Of a stretch of 64,000 nt of DNA, positions 63,358 through 64,000 are shown in pieces. Source of the stretch: Schlesneria paludicola DSM 18645 (lineage in GTDB: Bacteria > Planctomycetota > Planctomycetia > Planctomycetales > Planctomycetaceae); the NCBI RefSeq assembly GCF_000255655.1, contig NZ_JH636435.1:374209-438208 (forward strand), given 5' to 3'. How positions within the stretch are numbered: the stretch's first letter is position 1; every line of letters starts with the position of its first letter. The position numbers were made by a program, and so were the translations under genes. The notes under the pieces were generated by a model. It saw only the letters and a list, made by a program, of their open reading frames with translations, did not search any database and was not told the DNA's origin.

Positions 63358-63385
63358 ACTGTACCGACTGGTCGGTTTGTGTCAA
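63358..63385 (-). promoter_or_regulatory. TetR-devBCA promoter with embedded operator
   Basis: On the minus strand a perfect TTGACA -35 (63380-63385) is followed after 16 bases by TACAGT as the -10 (63358-63363). Between them lies ACCGACCAGTCGGT (63363-63376), a 14-bp palindrome with 6-bp arms, the classic TetR operator size and placement. The TetR start codon is 34 bases downstream of the -10. Confidence 0.82.
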
Positions 63386-63458
63386 TCCCTGCGTGGTGGA
63401 CAGAGCAGAGTTCACTGCGGGCGAATTCTCCCCCAAAACCGTCGGCAATTCCGCAGCA

Positions 63459-64000
63459 CTACTGGGGCAGTTCAATGTTCGAAATCCCTTTTGAGCCAGC
63501 CGGGAAGAGATTTGTGGCAAAGTGAAGACCACGCGGGGCATTGTCACCTCCTTGCTCGATACGTACGGCATAGTGGTATCGCGGCGACTCGTCCGACCCT
63601 CCTGCCGATTCCGGCAACTCATCGGGGTCTGGATTGGAAACAACGTTTCCGGTGACGAGGACATCGCGAAGGGGCGGATCGTTGGGTTCCTGCCCGCGAT
63701 CAAAGCGGAACACGGCGCGGCTGGCGTCCGTCCACATCCAATAGGAATCGCCATACCCGAATTGTGAAATGATGTTGTTTGCAATCAATGAGCCACCATC
63801 CACATTCGCTGGGACAGCGGCGCGTTCATTTGTTGCGGGAGTCGCGGGTTCTGCCCCTGAACCGGACATTAGTCCAATTGCCCAAAGCACGCTACGAGAG
63901 AACTGATTTCCGGTGATCAGGACATTTCTTGACCCGTGCATGGCCTTCATTCCAATGAAGCAGTTGTGCACGATATTTCCACTCACGATGACATGATCCG
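63459..64000 (-). CDS. Right-handed beta-helix protein, C-terminal part (cut by right edge)
   Basis: The frame is open across the right window edge and ends at a TAG at 63459-63461. The visible 180 residues contain short N-rich rungs such as VIVSGNIVHNCFIG, NVLITGNQFSRS, SLIANNIISQFG and DVLVTGNVVSNPD, typical of a right-handed parallel beta-helix (NosD/pectate-lyase-like). A rung with FRFDRGQEPNDPPL and a C-terminal LHFATNLFPAGS follow. The start and any signal peptide lie outside the window. A carbohydrate-binding or polysaccharide-lyase-type secreted protein is likely but unproven. Confidence 0.78.
   Translation of the reverse strand, partial: DHVIVSGNIVHNCFIGMKAMHGSRNVLITGNQFSRSVLWAIGLMSGSGAEPATPATNERAAVPANVDGGSLIANNIISQFGYGDSYWMWTDASRAVFRFDRGQEPNDPPLRDVLVTGNVVSNPDPDELPESAGGSDESPRYHYAVRIEQGGDNAPRGLHFATNLFPAGSKGISNIELPQ

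Noticed and set aside
1-64000. CRISPR array, rRNA, prophage or integron
   Set aside because: No evenly spaced direct repeats, rRNA-like stretches, integrase or phage structural genes were seen apart from the isolated TssBC-like sheath gene.

Overview
This 64-kb window looks like chromosomal DNA of a planctomycete, probably of the Planctomycetaceae or a close relative. The evidence is the gene content: a DUF1559 prepilin-like protein with a GFTLIE cleavage site followed by small transthyretin-like lipoproteins, a Tat-exported Gfo/Idh/MocA oxidoreductase, a PQQ-type beta-propeller protein with EF-hands, large carboxypeptidase-regulatory-domain proteins, and mostly monocistronic genes separated by long gaps. 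Base composition is even and moderately GC-rich. I see no rRNA, tRNA, CRISPR array or intact insertion sequence; the only transposon trace is a lone IS66 TnpA-like ORF at 9905-10153.

Layout. 1-9.4 kb: edge of a squalene-cyclase-like gene, the DUF1559/lipoprotein trio, a penicillin/AHL-acylase-type Ntn hydrolase, a TsdA-like dihaem cytochrome and surface-type proteins. 10-15 kb: a TetR regulator with a clear sigma70 promoter and 28-bp operator, followed on the same strand by a DisA_N/DAC-type nucleotide cyclase-like protein and a PaiB-like protein, with a GntP permease divergent to them. 15-31 kb: CFA synthase, glycosyltransferase, RMD1-like membrane protein, an amidohydrolase-nitrilase pair flanked by short direct repeats, a Gfo/Idh oxidoreductase, an LRR lipoprotein, a coiled-coil secreted protein and phosphoketolase. 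31-34 kb: a thioredoxin-like protein and a peroxiredoxin fused to a Ser/Thr kinase. 34-43 kb: a sulfite-oxidase-type molybdoenzyme, a PQQ propeller protein, an FAD oxidoreductase, a TssB-TssC single-chain sheath protein and a SulP-STAS-PII-like transporter. 44-57 kb: a sialidase-esterase fusion, an epimerase, a choloylglycine-hydrolase-type enzyme, class III fructose bisphosphatase, threonine synthase, citrate synthase and KDPG aldolase. 57-64 kb: ClpX with a bidirectional terminator, an autoregulated TetR-DevB-DevC-DevA exporter operon, and a beta-helix protein cut by the right edge.

Most promising for new biology: (1) the peroxiredoxin-kinase fusion at 32067-33542 beside a CPHC thioredoxin, which reads as a self-contained peroxide-to-phosphorylation relay; (2) the TetR-DAC-PaiB unit, whose DAC-like domain keeps the DGA and RHR catalytic motifs; (3) the SulP-STAS-PII transporter; (4) a family of short intergenic elements encoding an FLNPC-type peptide, two copies of which bracket the amidohydrolase-nitrilase cassette. 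All functional statements are from reading translations; no database search was possible.
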